Part shown: positions 28,074 through 38,835 of the stretch, in pieces
Layout: every line of letters starts with the position of its first letter
How positions within the stretch are numbered: the stretch's first letter is position 1
NCBI GenBank assembly: GCA_002869845.2
Contig: NEWS02000004.1
Coordinates: forward strand, 1,291,481-1,349,332
Origin: Nitrospira sp. CG24B
GTDB lineage: Bacteria > Nitrospirota > Nitrospiria > Nitrospirales > Nitrospiraceae
Reading direction: 5' to 3'
DNA length: 57,852 nt
Made by a program: the position numbers and the translations under genes
The notes under the pieces: generated by a model
Database searches by the model: none
The model's input: the letters and a program-made list of their open reading frames with translations, nothing else
What the model was told of the DNA's origin: nothing

Positions 28074-28515
28074 CGCCGATGACCTCGACTCGCCCTCCGG
28101 CCGCTTGGATTTTTGATTCAGCCGATTTACTGAACTTATGCGCCTGAACAACAAGTGCTTTCTTTAACTCACCGTTGCCAAGAATTTTAATCGGCAGTTT
28201 TTTTCGCTTCACTAATCCAGCGTCAACCATGGCCTGCGGAGTAACAGTCTCATTTCCAACCCATTGTTCAAAACTCTTAATGTTGACGATGGAATATTCT
28301 GTTCTGGATGGGTTGGTAAATCCGAACTTTGGTAGCCGGCGTACCAACGGCATCTGTCCACCCTCAAACCCTGGGCGTTTACCGCCCCCAGATCGAGCCT
28401 GAATTCCCTTATGCCCTTTGGTGGCCGTCTTCCCGTGACCAGACCCAGGTCCACGTCCTATACGCTTCCTTCGCTTCTTTGCCCCTTTTGCAGGAGCTAA
28501 ATCATGAAGTTTCAT
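28066..28515 (-). CDS. rplO: 50S ribosomal protein L15
   Basis: L15 (149 aa) is a late-assembly 23S rRNA-binding protein. It starts MKLHDLAPAKGAKKRRKRIG, and the glycine/basic N-terminal arm GRGPGSGHGKTATKGHKG is diagnostic. The globular domain includes ALVVQAHKFSKSAESKIQAA near the end. Its stop overlaps the secY GTG by eight bases, and its start overlaps the rpmD stop by four. Confidence 0.96.
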   Translation of the reverse strand: MKLHDLAPAKGAKKRRKRIGRGPGSGHGKTATKGHKGIQARSGGGKRPGFEGGQMPLVRRLPKFGFTNPSRTEYSIVNIKSFEQWVGNETVTPQAMVDAGLVKRKKLPIKILGNGELKKALVVQAHKFSKSAESKIQAAGGRVEVIGGA

Positions 28516-28730
28516 GGCTTTCCAACCTCAAGCAGGTAGCCTACTTTTTGAATCAGTCCTCGCACCTGAGGCGTGTCAGGACGGACAACCGTCTGTCGAA
28601 TATGTCGAAGACCGAGGCCGCGCAATACAAGGCGATGCTGTTCAGGTGTTCCAATGGGACTGCGCCTCAATGTCACACGCACACTTTGAGTAGCCTGATC
28701 TGCAGGTTTTGATGTCTTTGAGGGTCTCAT
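28512..28730 (-). CDS. rpmD: 50S ribosomal protein L30
   Basis: L30 (72 aa) is a small ferredoxin-like 50S protein. Core residues RVTLRRSPIGTPEQHRLVLR and GLGLRHIRQTVVRPDTPQVR are typical. It is slightly longer than E. coli L30 (58 aa) because of a polar N-terminal stretch ([15 protein letters not shown]). The start codon shares one base with the rpsE stop (TAATG), and the stop overlaps rplO by four bases. Confidence 0.93.
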   Translation of the reverse strand: MRPSKTSKPADQATQSVRVTLRRSPIGTPEQHRLVLRGLGLRHIRQTVVRPDTPQVRGLIQKVGYLLEVGKP

Positions 28731-29239
28731 TAAACCGCAGCCCTTTCTCGACCGTCTGGGAACGCTTGCCGACGGAAGCGAAGAACATCGTCCAAATTTC
28801 GTAATTGAGTGAGCCCGTCTAGTGTTGCACGAACAGTATTGAAGGGGTTTCCACGGCCCAATGTTTTTGCGATGACATTATGCGCACCGACCAGCTCTAC
28901 GACAGCACGAACCGCCCCCCCGGCGATGATTCCAGTACCGTCGACGGCCGGCTTCAGCAGCACATGCTCTCCGCCAAACAAACCATGCACCTCATGGGGA
29001 ATAGTTGCACCCTTCAGTGAAACATGAACAAGGTGTTTCTTGGCTTGTTCGACAGCCTTTGAAATCGCAACTGGGACTTCAGCAGCTTTTCCCTTGCCGA
29101 TCCCTATCCACCCATGACCGTCGCCGACAACAACGAGTGCACAGAAGTTGAAACGTTTTCCACCTTTCACAACTTTTGCCACACGATTGATAAATACAAC
29201 TTTATCTTTCAGGCTTAATTCATCGGGATTGACTCGCAC
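28730..29239 (-). CDS. rpsE: 30S ribosomal protein S5
   Basis: S5 (169 aa) shapes the mRNA entry side of the 30S and affects decoding accuracy. The double-stranded RNA-binding-like N-domain has [20 protein letters not shown] near residue 11 and [18 protein letters not shown] near 39. The C-domain has [18 protein letters not shown] near 101. Length and gene position (rplR-rpsE-rpmD-rplO) are standard. Confidence 0.97.
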   Translation of the reverse strand: MRVNPDELSLKDKVVFINRVAKVVKGGKRFNFCALVVVGDGHGWIGIGKGKAAEVPVAISKAVEQAKKHLVHVSLKGATIPHEVHGLFGGEHVLLKPAVDGTGIIAGGAVRAVVELVGAHNVIAKTLGRGNPFNTVRATLDGLTQLRNLDDVLRFRRQAFPDGRERAAV

Positions 29240-29323
29240 GCTCTTACCCCTCAGTCCTAAGTTCAGTAACAGTTCACCAGGAACTTACACGCTTGTCTTG
29301 CTCGCCTCGCATCCCGCCTCAGC

Positions 29324-29689
29324 CTAAAATTGCAAGCCCCCTTCACGCGATGCATCTGCAAGTGCCTTAATTCGACCGTGATACATGCGCCCCCCTCGAT
29401 CAAAAACGACAGTAGTGACCTTGGCCGCCTTGGCCCGATCAGCGATCAATTTCCCTACCGCCTTAGCCGCTTCAATTCCACCAGTCGATTTCATGGACTT
29501 GCGTAGCGATTTGTCGAGCGATGAGGCAGCCGCCAGAGTAGCACCTTGAATATCATCAATAATCTGGGCATAAATATGGGCCGCGCTTCGAAATACATTT
29601 AGGCGTGGCCGACCAGTCGTTCCCATAATCACACGTCTCACTCGACGACGCCGTCGATTAAGTTGTCGAACTTTGTCTGCAGCATTCAT
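29324..29689 (-). CDS. rplR: 50S ribosomal protein L18
   Basis: L18 (121 aa) binds 5S rRNA together with L5. The basic N-terminus ([15 protein letters not shown]) is followed by [20 protein letters not shown] and [19 protein letters not shown], and the C-terminus EGGLQF is typical. It lies ten bases after rplF, and an 84-bp spacer with no recognised element separates it from rpsE. Confidence 0.96.
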   Translation of the reverse strand: MNAADKVRQLNRRRRRVRRVIMGTTGRPRLNVFRSAAHIYAQIIDDIQGATLAAASSLDKSLRKSMKSTGGIEAAKAVGKLIADRAKAAKVTTVVFDRGGRMYHGRIKALADASREGGLQF

Positions 29690-29698
29690 GGCTAGTTC

Positions 29699-30235
29699 CT
29701 ATTTCCCCGTCTTACCTTCTTTTTTACGCAATGTCTCGCCCGCGTAGCGAATACCTTTTTGCTTATAGACATCCGGTGGCTTAATAGCTCGCAGATCAGC
29801 TGCCACCTGCCCTACTAGCCGCTTATCAACTCCTTTGACGTTAATGAGCGTCTGCTTGTCAACTTTGACATCAATGCCTGTTGGCACCTCATAGACCACT
29901 GGATTGATATACCCCACGTTGAAGCTGAGTGTCCGCCCCTGAACTTGAGTCTTGTACCCTACTCCAGTAATCTCAAGCGAGCGTTCGTACCCTTTTGTTA
30001 CACCCTGAACCATATTACTCAATTCTGCACGAGTCAGCCCATGCAAGGCTCTCAGCTTACGATCGTCGCTTGAACGACCGACAACGACTTGACCATTACT
30101 AACCGCAACGTCGACTCCCTGCTCGAGAGACCAATCGAGCCTGCCCAATGGGCCTTTAACTGACACAGTTGACCCGGCAACCTTCACTTCCACTCCACCA
30201 GGAATTACGATCGGTTTTTTTCCAATGCGGGACAT
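29699..30235 (-). CDS. rplF: 50S ribosomal protein L6
   Basis: L6 (178 aa) has two repeated alpha/beta domains and binds near the sarcin-ricin loop and the stalk base. MSRIGKKPIVIPGGVEVKV begins domain 1, while GVGYKTQVQGRTLSFNVGY near residue 90 and the signature PDVYKQKGIRYAGE near 155 mark domain 2. Length matches E. coli (177). Confidence 0.97.
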   Translation of the reverse strand: MSRIGKKPIVIPGGVEVKVAGSTVSVKGPLGRLDWSLEQGVDVAVSNGQVVVGRSSDDRKLRALHGLTRAELSNMVQGVTKGYERSLEITGVGYKTQVQGRTLSFNVGYINPVVYEVPTGIDVKVDKQTLINVKGVDKRLVGQVAADLRAIKPPDVYKQKGIRYAGETLRKKEGKTGK

Positions 30236-30278
30236 GGTTTGTTACACCCCTCGCTCGAGATCGAAATAACTCATCGGT

Positions 30279-30674
30279 CTACCATACGGAACAGAGAAGC
30301 TCACCCCCAAGACGATTTTTACGGGATTCTTGGTCAGTCATAATTCCTTTGGACGTAGAAAGGATGGACACGCCGATCCCATTGCGAACTTTCTTAATTT
30401 CCTGACTTCCAATATACACCCGTCGTCCTGGCTTACTGACGCGCTCCATCCCTGTGATCATAGGCTGCCCTTCACCAACATATCGAAGACGTACGGTAAG
30501 AATGGGATGCCCCTCATGAGCTCCATCCTCGATGGCGTCAACATACCCTTCTCTCATCAAAATCGTCAAAATAGCACGCTTTAACTTTGACGTTGGAACT
30601 GTGACTGTCTCATGACGACGCTGAGCGCCATTTTTTAAGCGAACCAGAAGATCGCCGATTGGATCGGTAACCAT
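30279..30674 (-). CDS. rpsH: 30S ribosomal protein S8
   Basis: S8 (131 aa) is a primary binder of 16S rRNA helix 21 and in E. coli represses the spc operon. It begins MVTDPIGDLLVRLKNGAQRR; the C-terminal signature region reads GIGVSILSTSKGIMTDQES, and the protein ends ELLCSVW. Length is normal. Confidence 0.97.
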   Translation of the reverse strand: MVTDPIGDLLVRLKNGAQRRHETVTVPTSKLKRAILTILMREGYVDAIEDGAHEGHPILTVRLRYVGEGQPMITGMERVSKPGRRVYIGSQEIKKVRNGIGVSILSTSKGIMTDQESRKNRLGGELLCSVW

Positions 30675-30723
30675 GCTATATCCTTCTATCCTCCATTGGC
30701 AGTCACCGGTGTGAGAACACCCG

Positions 30724-30909
30724 TTACCAGCTAGATTTTCGCACGCCAGGAATCTCTCCGCGCAGAGACATCAGTCGAAAGCAGATACGGCACATTCGAA
30801 ACCGACGGAGATATCCGTGAACTCGACCACACACTCCACACCGATGGTAGTTACGCGTGGAGAACTTCTGCTGCGTTGCTGCCTTATTTCTCAGCGCTAA
30901 TCTCGACAC
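30724..30909 (-). CDS. rpsN: 30S ribosomal protein S14, type Z
   Basis: This 61-aa S14 of the short zinc-binding type carries CGVC and CRIC (four Cys ligands) and ends [11 protein letters not shown]. The start was set at the GTG at 30909 ([11 protein letters not shown]): AAGGAG lies five bases upstream, whereas an in-frame GTG two codons earlier overlaps that site. S14 sits in the 30S head. The gene lies between rplE and rpsH, the standard order. Annotation tools may label it rpsZ. Confidence 0.95.
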   Translation of the reverse strand: MSRLALRNKAATQQKFSTRNYHRCGVCGRVHGYLRRFRMCRICFRLMSLRGEIPGVRKSSW

Positions 30910-30954
30910 ACGCACTCCTTCCGTTCAAACAAACACCATTGATCCACGTCGCGC

Positions 30955-31599
30955 TCACGTACGGAACGGCATACCCAGGTGCTTCAGAAGCGCCTTCCCC
31001 TCGTCGTTCGTCCTGGCCGTAGTGACCACCGTAATATCCATCCCATGAATCGAGGCAACTTCATCGTACTTAATTTCAGGGAAAATGAGCTGCTCTTTTA
31101 AACCAAGCGTGTAATTCCCTCGACCATCAAAAGCCTTTGGAGAAACGCCACGGAAGTCTCGGATACGAGGAAGCGCCAACGTAACCAGGCGATCAAAAAA
31201 CTCATACATCCTCCGGCTACGAAGCGTCACTTTGGTACCGATGGGCAACCCCTGCCGAAGCTTAAATCCGGCAATGGCTTTTTTAGCCCGAGTGACGACC
31301 GGCTTTTGACCAGTGATCATCCCCAGCTCGGCGACCGCACCTTCCAAGAGTTTCACATTCTGGATCGCCTCACCCATTCCCACGTTCAACACCACACGCT
31401 CAAGCCGTGGAACCTGCATCACATTTTTATATCCAAACTCCTTCATGAGGGCAGGGACCACCTGTTGCTCATACATGTCACGAAGACGCGGTCGAAACTT
31501 GGACTCCTCGCTACCTTGATCCAATGGCGCGACCGATTCCTTCTTTGATGATTTACGCTCGGACGGTTTACTAGATTTGTTTTTAGGTTCCTTAGTCAT
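30955..31599 (-). CDS. rplE: 50S ribosomal protein L5 with N-terminal extension
   Basis: L5 binds 5S rRNA and contacts P-site tRNA from the central protuberance. The standard L5 domain begins around residue 36 ([20 protein letters not shown]) and includes [17 protein letters not shown] near 63 and the C-terminal [13 protein letters not shown]. At 214 aa the protein is about 35 residues longer than typical L5 (179); the extra N-terminus is rich in Lys, Ser and Glu and is predicted unstructured. The extension is in frame from an ATG eight bases after the rplX stop, and no better internal ribosome binding site was seen, so it is probably translated. Confidence 0.94.
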   Translation of the reverse strand: MTKEPKNKSSKPSERKSSKKESVAPLDQGSEESKFRPRLRDMYEQQVVPALMKEFGYKNVMQVPRLERVVLNVGMGEAIQNVKLLEGAVAELGMITGQKPVVTRAKKAIAGFKLRQGLPIGTKVTLRSRRMYEFFDRLVTLALPRIRDFRGVSPKAFDGRGNYTLGLKEQLIFPEIKYDEVASIHGMDITVVTTARTNDEGKALLKHLGMPFRT

Positions 31600-31607
31600 C
31601 GCGTAGC

Positions 31608-31937
31608 CTATTCCACAGTCTCGTTTGATTTCTTACTGAAGCGCACTCGACGCCCATCTTCTAACACCCGAATCCCGATCCGCGTAGGCTTCTGTGTAAC
31701 CGGACAGAAAAACATGACATTGGAAATCTGTAGAGGTGCTTCTCGCTCGAGAATACCACCCTGTTTCGCCTTCTGATTGGGTTTAGTGTGTCGCTTGATG
31801 ATATTGAGCTTCTCGACAATCACCTTCCCCGCTTGTAGGTCAACAGACAGCACTTTCCCCGTCTTGCCTCGCTCACGACCAGAGACCACGACAACCGTAT
31901 CGCCTTTTCGAATTCTGCTTTTTCGGAGTACTTCCAC
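31608..31937 (-). CDS. rplX: 50S ribosomal protein L24
   Basis: L24 (109 aa) is an early assembly initiator that binds near the tunnel exit. The KOW motif region [20 protein letters not shown] is at residues 9-28, with [20 protein letters not shown] near 43. Length is close to E. coli (104). It lies between rplN (22 bp upstream) and rplE (8 bp downstream). Confidence 0.96.
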   Translation of the reverse strand: MEVLRKSRIRKGDTVVVVSGRERGKTGKVLSVDLQAGKVIVEKLNIIKRHTKPNQKAKQGGILEREAPLQISNVMFFCPVTQKPTRIGIRVLEDGRRVRFSKKSNETVE

Positions 31938-31959
31938 GATGCTCCTCGTTTGTTCTGCC

Positions 31960-32328
31960 CTATAAAACTTCAGGCGCTAAAGAAATGATCTTCATGAATT
32001 TCTTCCAGCGGAGCTCGCGGGCAACCGGACCGAATATGCGCGTTCCAATCGGTTCGCCATCTTTATTGATCAACACGCATGCGTTCCGATCAAACTTAAT
32101 ATAGGACCCATCCTCTCGACGTACTTCTTTTGTCGTCCGGACGATGACAGCCCGACTCACGTCCCCCTTCTTCACACTCGCCTGTGGGATCGCCTCCTTG
32201 ACAGCCACCACCACGATATCACCTAACGACGCATAACGCCGTCTCGTTCCCCCGAACACATGAAAACACATGGCCTGTTTGGCCCCTGAATTATCGGCCA
32301 CATCCATATATGTATAATTCTGAATCAT
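31960..32328 (-). CDS. rplN: 50S ribosomal protein L14
   Basis: L14 (122 aa, standard size) forms an intersubunit bridge and is the docking site of the silencing factor Rsf[21 protein letters not shown] and the C-terminal [24 protein letters not shown] region are diagnostic; [20 protein letters not shown] lies near residue 28. Confidence 0.97.
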   Translation of the reverse strand: MIQNYTYMDVADNSGAKQAMCFHVFGGTRRRYASLGDIVVVAVKEAIPQASVKKGDVSRAVIVRTTKEVRREDGSYIKFDRNACVLINKDGEPIGTRIFGPVARELRWKKFMKIISLAPEVL

Positions 32329-32381
32329 CGCTATATTCCTACGCGCGGCAATAAACCAAAGATCATCCGAAATACCGCTTC

Positions 32382-32648
32382 TTACTTTTCAGGTTGACCT
32401 TTTTCCATGACTTGAACAACACGCCAGTTCTTTTCTTTGCTTAACGGCCTCGTCTGCACGAGCTTAACCCGATCTCCCACTTTACACACACCACCTTCAT
32501 CGTGGGCTTTTAGTCTCGTCACCCGCCTAAGAACTTTCTTATAGACTGGATGAATGACTGATCTTGAGACCACGACAACGACCGTCTTTTGCATTTTATT
32601 ACTGACGACGTCGCCATACCAATGACGGCGCTTTACCATCTCAGCCAT
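32382..32648 (-). CDS. rpsQ: 30S ribosomal protein S17
   Basis: S17 (88 aa) is an OB-fold primary binder of 16S rRNA. Conserved stretches are [20 protein letters not shown] near residue 12 and [20 protein letters not shown] near 58. It lies nine bases after rpmC and about 50 bp before rplN. Confidence 0.96.
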   Translation of the reverse strand: MAEMVKRRHWYGDVVSNKMQKTVVVVVSRSVIHPVYKKVLRRVTRLKAHDEGGVCKVGDRVKLVQTRPLSKEKNWRVVQVMEKGQPEK

Positions 32649-32656
32649 AGCATCCT

Positions 32657-32872
32657 TTACTTTTTAGAGCCCTCTGTTCGGGCCTTCACTTGCTCGAGAA
32701 TAGTTTTCACCCTGGCAATATCCCGTTTTGTTTTTCTGATTTGCATAGGATTCTCGAGACGCCCAGAGCCAAACTGAAAACGGAGGCTGAACAGCTCTTG
32801 TACAAGTTGTTTTTCTTTATCGACAAGCTCACTTGCCCCCAGCTGCTGGAGCTCCTTGACGTCCAATGCCAT
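32657..32872 (-). CDS. rpmC: 50S ribosomal protein L29
   Basis: L29 (71 aa) is a two-helix protein at the tunnel exit that contributes to the binding site of trigger factor and SRP. It starts MALDVKELQQLGASELVDKE and contains LFSLRFQFGSGRLENPMQIR. The ATG at 32872 has GAGGAG seven bases upstream; the longer open frame toward 33034 runs inside rplP and is not real. Confidence 0.95.
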   Translation of the reverse strand: MALDVKELQQLGASELVDKEKQLVQELFSLRFQFGSGRLENPMQIRKTKRDIARVKTILEQVKARTEGSKK

Positions 32873-32894
32873 ATCCCTGCTCCTCTTTATCCTC

Positions 32895-33320
32895 TCAAGA
32901 ACCTTGCCCAAACTCGCCGCGAACAACCAATTTCGTGGCAATCGGCAACTTGTGCGATGCAAGACGAAACGCCTCTCGGGCAACCTCCGTGGTGACGCCG
33001 TCCATCTCGTAAAGAATCCTGCCAGGCTTAACAACAGCGACCCAGTACTCAGGATTCCCTTTCCCCTTACCCATTCGAGTTTCAGCCGGCTTTTTCGTGA
33101 TCGGCTTATCAGGGAAAATTCGTGTCCACACCTGCCCGCCGCGCTTCACGTATCGAGTAATCGCGATACGCGCGGCCTCAATTTGTCGGCTCGTCACCCA
33201 TCCTGGCTCCAATGCCTTTAGACCAAACTCTCCCAGAGTAATTTGGCCTCCACGATAGGCCTTGCCGTTCATCCGGCCCTTTTGCATCTTTCTAAATTTA
33301 ACTTTCTTAGGCGCTAACAC
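32895..33320 (-). CDS. rplP: 50S ribosomal protein L16
   Basis: L16 (141 aa) lies near the A site and helps organise the peptidyl transferase region. [20 protein letters not shown] begins the protein, [20 protein letters not shown] is near residue 53, and [20 protein letters not shown] is near 82, all signature regions. It lies 12 bases after rpsC. Confidence 0.97.
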   Translation of the reverse strand: MLAPKKVKFRKMQKGRMNGKAYRGGQITLGEFGLKALEPGWVTSRQIEAARIAITRYVKRGGQVWTRIFPDKPITKKPAETRMGKGKGNPEYWVAVVKPGRILYEMDGVTTEVAREAFRLASHKLPIATKLVVRGEFGQGS

Positions 33321-33332
33321 AGCTCGATCTCC

Positions 33333-34004
33333 TCACCCAAACCGTCGTTCTAAAGATGATTCAGCCTTGATGGGCTGCACAGGAAGCAGCTCTCCCTTGT
33401 AGATCCAGGTCTTCACCCCGATCTGCCCCATCGTCGTGTGCGCTTCGGCGAATCCATAGTCTATTTCAGCGCGGAGCGTATGCAACGGAACACGCCCCTC
33501 TCGATACCATTCCGTTCGAGCAATTTCAGCACCACCCAGTCGACCAGCCACCATGATCTTGATACCTTGAGCACCAAGCCTCAAGGCAGACTGAACACTG
33601 CGCTTCATCGCTCTCCGAAACGCGACCCGCTTCTCAAGCTGAGTAGCAACATTTTCACTAACCAGCTGAGCATCAAGTTCTGGCTTCTTGATTTCCTTGA
33701 CCGTAATATAAACCTGCCCCCCATACTGTTTTTCAAGGTCAGCCTTCAGCTTATCAACCTCAGCCCCCTTGCGCCCGATAATGATGCCAGGGCGAGCAGT
33801 ATGAATAATCACTCTAGTCTGATCACCAGAACGCTCAATTTCAACTTTGGATACGCCGGCATGATACAGCCTTGCCTTCACCATCTTTCGGATCTTGACA
33901 TCCTGATGGAGTAGTTTGGCGTAATCTTTACCTGCATACCAGCGCGAGCTCCACGTATAGTTGTAGCCCAGCCGATAACCTATTGGATGTGTTTTCTGAC
34001 CCAT
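33333..34004 (-). CDS. rpsC: 30S ribosomal protein S3
   Basis: S3 (223 aa) lines the mRNA entry tunnel and has helicase-like activity with S4 and S5. It begins [20 protein letters not shown]; the KH domain motif region [20 protein letters not shown] is near residue 72, and the C-domain has [20 protein letters not shown] near 154. Length is normal. Confidence 0.97.
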   Translation of the reverse strand: MGQKTHPIGYRLGYNYTWSSRWYAGKDYAKLLHQDVKIRKMVKARLYHAGVSKVEIERSGDQTRVIIHTARPGIIIGRKGAEVDKLKADLEKQYGGQVYITVKEIKKPELDAQLVSENVATQLEKRVAFRRAMKRSVQSALRLGAQGIKIMVAGRLGGAEIARTEWYREGRVPLHTLRAEIDYGFAEAHTTMGQIGVKTWIYKGELLPVQPIKAESSLERRFG

Positions 34005-34034
34005 GCGTTATATGCCTCAATAGAGAGAAATGAG

Positions 34035-34391
34035 CTATTTCCTCTTACCCTGAATTTCAGGCGCCGTCACAACGACGGTAATGTGACTCGTACGCTTTTG
34101 AATTGCATTAGCCCGCCCCATCGACCTCGCACGTACACGCTTATACGTTGGACCACAATTAACGAAAGCCTTGGAGATGACCATTGATTCACTATCACCC
34201 ATCTCCTTTAGCTCTGCATTGGCCACGGCGGAACGGACGATTTTTTCAACAACCTTCGCAGCATGGCGTGGCGTGTGCTTCAAGATGGCCAACGCCATTG
34301 GCACTTGCCTCCCACGAATCAAATCAATCACTGGCCTTACCTTCCGAGGCGCAACACGAGCAAATTTTAAAACCGCATGTGCTTCAGTCAT
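34035..34391 (-). CDS. rplV: 50S ribosomal protein L22
   Basis: L22 (118 aa) extends a beta-hairpin into the exit tunnel, part of the macrolide-sensitive constriction. Conserved features: [20 protein letters not shown] near residue 8, and the hairpin/signature region [14 protein letters not shown] at the end. A 30-bp gap separates it from rpsC. Confidence 0.96.
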   Translation of the reverse strand: MTEAHAVLKFARVAPRKVRPVIDLIRGRQVPMALAILKHTPRHAAKVVEKIVRSAVANAELKEMGDSESMVISKAFVNCGPTYKRVRARSMGRANAIQKRTSHITVVVTAPEIQGKRK

Positions 34392-34480
34392 CTTCTAAAC
34401 CCTGTTATGAGCTGGATCCCATCCACCAATGAATTACGCGATACGTTAGACATTGATGACGAGCCAACCGATCAACCTTT

Positions 34481-34768
34481 CTACTTAAGTGCGACAGCTT
34501 TTTCAGTCCTTGCATGGCCATGCCCCTTAAAAAACCTTGTTGGAGCAAACTCGCCAAGCTTATGACCAACCATATTTTCAGTCACGAACACCGGAATAAA
34601 CTTCTTCCCGTTATGAACCGCGAACGTATGGCCGATCATGTCCGGAATGACCGTTGACCGTCGCGACCACGTCTTGATTAACTTGCGGTCCTTCGTCTCA
34701 TTCATGTGCTCGACTTTTTCGAGAAGGTGACCATCAACAAACGCCCCCTTACTTACCGATCTAGGCAT
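34481..34768 (-). CDS. rpsS: 30S ribosomal protein S19
   Basis: S19 (95 aa) sits in the 30S head with S13. [20 protein letters not shown] begins the protein; [20 protein letters not shown] is the signature region, and [14 protein letters not shown] follows. The ATG at 34768 has AGGAG six bases upstream and overlaps the rplB stop by eight bases. The open frame upstream to 34921 lies inside rplB and is a shadow. Confidence 0.96.
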   Translation of the reverse strand: MPRSVSKGAFVDGHLLEKVEHMNETKDRKLIKTWSRRSTVIPDMIGHTFAVHNGKKFIPVFVTENMVGHKLGEFAPTRFFKGHGHARTEKAVALK

Positions 34769-35603
34769 TGCGAACTCCTGACTTACGTCGAGCAATAATG
34801 AATTTGTCTGTTTTCTTATTCTGTCTAGTCTTGTACCCCTTGGTCGGAAGACCCCAGGGAGAGACTGGGTGAGGATTTCCCTGCCCAGACTTTCCTTCAC
34901 CACCTCCGTGCGGATGGTCAACAGGGTTCATCACAACCCCTCGCACGTGAGGCTTCTTCCCTTTCCAACGATTCCGTCCGGCCTTTCCAACGCTGACATT
35001 CTCATGGTCGACGTTTCCAACTTGGCCAACAGTCGCCATACAGGTCCCTAGTATTCGACGCATTTCACCGGACTTTAGACGTACCTGCACATACTCACCA
35101 TCACGCCCCATGACCTGCGCAAAGCCGCCAGCACTTCGAATCAACTGCCCTCCCTTTCCAACCTTCAACTCAAGATTGTGGATGGTCGTACCAAGAGGCA
35201 TATTCATCAAAGGAAGCGCATTCCCAGGTCTGATCTCCGCCTGTGGGCCAGATTGTATTTCATCATTTATACTTAATCCGACAGGAGCTAAGATATACCG
35301 CTTCTCTCCGTCCTGATATTTCAGGAGTGCAATTCGCGCTGATCGATTCGGATCGTACTCAATAGCCTCAACCCGAGCTGAAACTCCAACTTTATCGCGC
35401 AAGAAATCAATCGTGCGATAGAGCCGCTTGTGCCCTCCCCCACGAAACCTGACAGTCGTCCGACCATCGTTGTTGCGCCCTCCGCTCCGGAGATGGAAAG
35501 CAGTCAATGATTTCTCTGGCTTCTTCTTGGTTAACTCCTCGGTCACCACAGCCGTCATACCTCGACGACCAGGAGACGTAGGACGATATGACTTCAGTCC
35601 CAT
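34761..35603 (-). CDS. rplB: 50S ribosomal protein L2
   Basis: L2 (280 aa) is a primary 23S rRNA binder needed for subunit joining and peptidyl transferase activity. It starts [20 protein letters not shown]. The C-terminal functional stretch [20 protein letters not shown], with the conserved catalytic-region His residues, lies near residue 222. Length is close to the family norm (273-277). Confidence 0.97.
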   Translation of the reverse strand: MGLKSYRPTSPGRRGMTAVVTEELTKKKPEKSLTAFHLRSGGRNNDGRTTVRFRGGGHKRLYRTIDFLRDKVGVSARVEAIEYDPNRSARIALLKYQDGEKRYILAPVGLSINDEIQSGPQAEIRPGNALPLMNMPLGTTIHNLELKVGKGGQLIRSAGGFAQVMGRDGEYVQVRLKSGEMRRILGTCMATVGQVGNVDHENVSVGKAGRNRWKGKKPHVRGVVMNPVDHPHGGGEGKSGQGNPHPVSPWGLPTKGYKTRQNKKTDKFIIARRKSGVRNA

Positions 35604-35655
35604 AATAATACTCCCACTTTTTACCCTTCACGAAGAAGCCGACAACGAGACCCTG

Positions 35656-35955
35656 CTAGGCACTTTCGTACATCTCTAACTTTTCGCCTTGCTTAAGAGT
35701 CACCAGCGCCTTCTTCCAATCTGAACGCCTACCAGAGAATCGACCGAGTCGCTTAACTTTCCCTCGAACGTTCATGATGTTGACCTTGTCAACTTTGACT
35801 TTTAACAGCGCCTCGACGGCCAGCCTGATCTGAATGCGATTGGCATCAGGATGAACCACAAAACCAACCGTATTCGTTGCTTCCCGAAGTCCTGTTATCT
35901 TTTCCGTTAATAATGGCCGAATCAGGATCCTGTGGCTATCAACCTTCATGACCAC
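35656..35955 (-). CDS. rplW: 50S ribosomal protein L23
   Basis: L23 (99 aa) sits at the tunnel exit and is the main docking point of trigger factor and SRP. Features: ILIRPLLTEKITGLREATNT near residue 9 and the basic region KVKRLGRFSGRRSDWKKALV near 67. Its start overlaps the rplD stop by ten bases. Confidence 0.95.
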   Translation of the reverse strand: MVMKVDSHRILIRPLLTEKITGLREATNTVGFVVHPDANRIQIRLAVEALLKVKVDKVNIMNVRGKVKRLGRFSGRRSDWKKALVTLKQGEKLEMYESA

Positions 35956-36569
35956 ACCTCATTCACAGGACCAAGCTCTCGCTCGGCGATCATGATCACT
36001 TGGGCGCGAACCACATCGTACACGTTCAGCTGATCAGCGCTAAGCACCTTCACAGCAGCGAGATTCCCGGCAGCCTTCAAGATGTCAGATTGATCCTTAC
36101 CAACGATCACCAGCGCGTGATCACCCCCAGTAAATTGCTTTAACGCTTGCGCTAGCAACTTTGTTCTGGGCTGCTGAAGGGAAAGATCAGACACAACAAA
36201 CAATTTACTCTCTACCACCTTAGCCGACAATGCGCTCTGCAATGCAATACGATATTTCTTCTTAGGCATAGAATAGGCATAACTTCTAGGCTTTGGCCCA
36301 AAAACACTCCCGCCATGGCGCCAGACAGGAGAGCGAAGAGAGCCAGCCCTGGCACGCCCCGTATGCTTTTGCTTCCATGGCTTTTTACCAGATCCGCTCA
36401 CTTCACCGCGCCGCAACGTAGAGGCCGTCCCCCTACGCTCACAGGCACGCTGCATGATCACCGCTTCATGAACCAAAGCAGCACGAGGCTCACAGCCGAA
36501 TACCTGCGGAGATAAATCGACCGTTCCCACTTTCTTTTTTTGCAAATCAACGAGATCAATAGTAGGCAT
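35946..36569 (-). CDS. rplD: 50S ribosomal protein L4
   Basis: L4 (207 aa) binds domain I of 23S rRNA and sends a loop to the exit-tunnel constriction; in E. coli it also represses the S10 operon. MPTIDLVDLQKKKVGTVDLS is the start, and the loop region holds KPWKQKHTGRARAGSLRSPV near residue 61. The ATG at 36569 comes one base after the rplC stop (TAGTATG). The longer frame to 36668 runs inside rplC and is discounted. Confidence 0.95.
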   Translation of the reverse strand: MPTIDLVDLQKKKVGTVDLSPQVFGCEPRAALVHEAVIMQRACERRGTASTLRRGEVSGSGKKPWKQKHTGRARAGSLRSPVWRHGGSVFGPKPRSYAYSMPKKKYRIALQSALSAKVVESKLFVVSDLSLQQPRTKLLAQALKQFTGGDHALVIVGKDQSDILKAAGNLAAVKVLSADQLNVYDVVRAQVIMIAERELGPVNEVWS

Positions 36570-36570
36570 A

Positions 36571-37191
36571 CTAGCTCTTTTTTGACTTTCGCACGACAAC
36601 GAGGCCGCTAATGGCCCCGGGAATGGCCCCTCGGACAAAGAGGAGATTTTCATCAGACCGCGACTCAACGACCTTCAACCTCTGAACCGTGACACGCTCC
36701 GACCCCATGTGACCAGGCAAGGTCTTCCCTTTCCACACACGAGAAGGAAACGAACTCGCCCCTATAGAGCCTGGCGCCCGATGAAACATGGACCCATGCG
36801 ACTCAGGACCACCCGCGTAGTGATGACGCTTCACGACACCCTGAAACCCCTTACCTTTGGATATTCCGATGACGTCAACCCAATCACCCTTCTGAAACAT
36901 ACCGACCGTCACCATCTGCCCGACAGCCGGATTTCCGTCTTTCTTAAACTCACGCAGGATTCGACTCGGCGCCGCCTGGTTTTTCTTGAGGTGCCCTAAC
37001 TCTGACTTCGACAATTTGCGCTCCTTGACTTCACCGAAAGAAAGCTGAACCGCTTCATATTGATCCCGCTCTTTCGTTTTTAGCGCTACCACTCGACACG
37101 GACCCGCCTCGATGATCGTCACTGGAGTTAAACGACTTTCATCGAAGACTTGGGTCATTCCCAACTTTTTCCCAATCAGTCCATTAGTCAT
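36571..37191 (-). CDS. rplC: 50S ribosomal protein L3
   Basis: L3 (206 aa) is an assembly initiator whose loop reaches the peptidyl transferase centre. [20 protein letters not shown] begins the protein, and the signature [20 protein letters not shown] is near residue 109, with [20 protein letters not shown] near 134. The ATG at 37191 was chosen on family length; an in-frame ATG 27 bases upstream is less likely. Confidence 0.96.
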   Translation of the reverse strand: MTNGLIGKKLGMTQVFDESRLTPVTIIEAGPCRVVALKTKERDQYEAVQLSFGEVKERKLSKSELGHLKKNQAAPSRILREFKKDGNPAVGQMVTVGMFQKGDWVDVIGISKGKGFQGVVKRHHYAGGPESHGSMFHRAPGSIGASSFPSRVWKGKTLPGHMGSERVTVQRLKVVESRSDENLLFVRGAIPGAISGLVVVRKSKKS

Positions 37192-37252
37192 TGACTCACC
37201 GCATAATTGAGAGGACAACCAAGATCATATCCAACCGTAAACTCACGCGCCA

Positions 37253-37573
37253 TCATAGCTTTATCTCTACATCCACTCCCGCCGCCAAATTCAGCTTCAT
37301 CAAGGAATCCATCGTTTCAGGCGTTGGCTCCATAATATCGAGCAATCGCTTATGTGTTCGCATTTCAAATTGCTCACGGGACTTCTTATCGGCGTGCGTC
37401 GACCGTTGGACGGTAATCTTTTCAATCCGCGTAGGAAGCGGAATTGGCCCCACTACCCTAGCTCCACTGCGCCGAACAGTCTCAACAATTTCCGTAACCG
37501 ACTGATCCAGCACTCGGTAGTCAAAACCCCTTAATCTGATCCTGATCCGCTGATCGACTTTCACGTCATTCAC
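37253..37573 (-). CDS. rpsJ: 30S ribosomal protein S10
   Basis: S10 (106 aa) is a 30S head protein that also acts as NusE, partnering NusB and NusG in antitermination. Features: [20 protein letters not shown] near residue 8, [20 protein letters not shown] near 42, and [17 protein letters not shown] near 63. It starts the S10 cluster directly after tuf, with a 29-bp gap and no separate promoter seen. Confidence 0.97.
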   Translation of the reverse strand: MNDVKVDQRIRIRLRGFDYRVLDQSVTEIVETVRRSGARVVGPIPLPTRIEKITVQRSTHADKKSREQFEMRTHKRLLDIMEPTPETMDSLMKLNLAAGVDVEIKL

Positions 37574-37602
37574 TCCTAACCTGTCAAGCGAACAGTTCCG
37601 TC

Positions 37603-38808
<1,206 letters not shown>

Positions 38809-38835
38809 AATGCCACCCCCTCCTAATTCACCACG

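Noticed and set aside
28074..28154. ATG start for secY inside rplO
   Set aside because: Would overlap rplO by about 90 bp; the GTG at 28073 has GAGGTC upstream and fits SecY N-termini.
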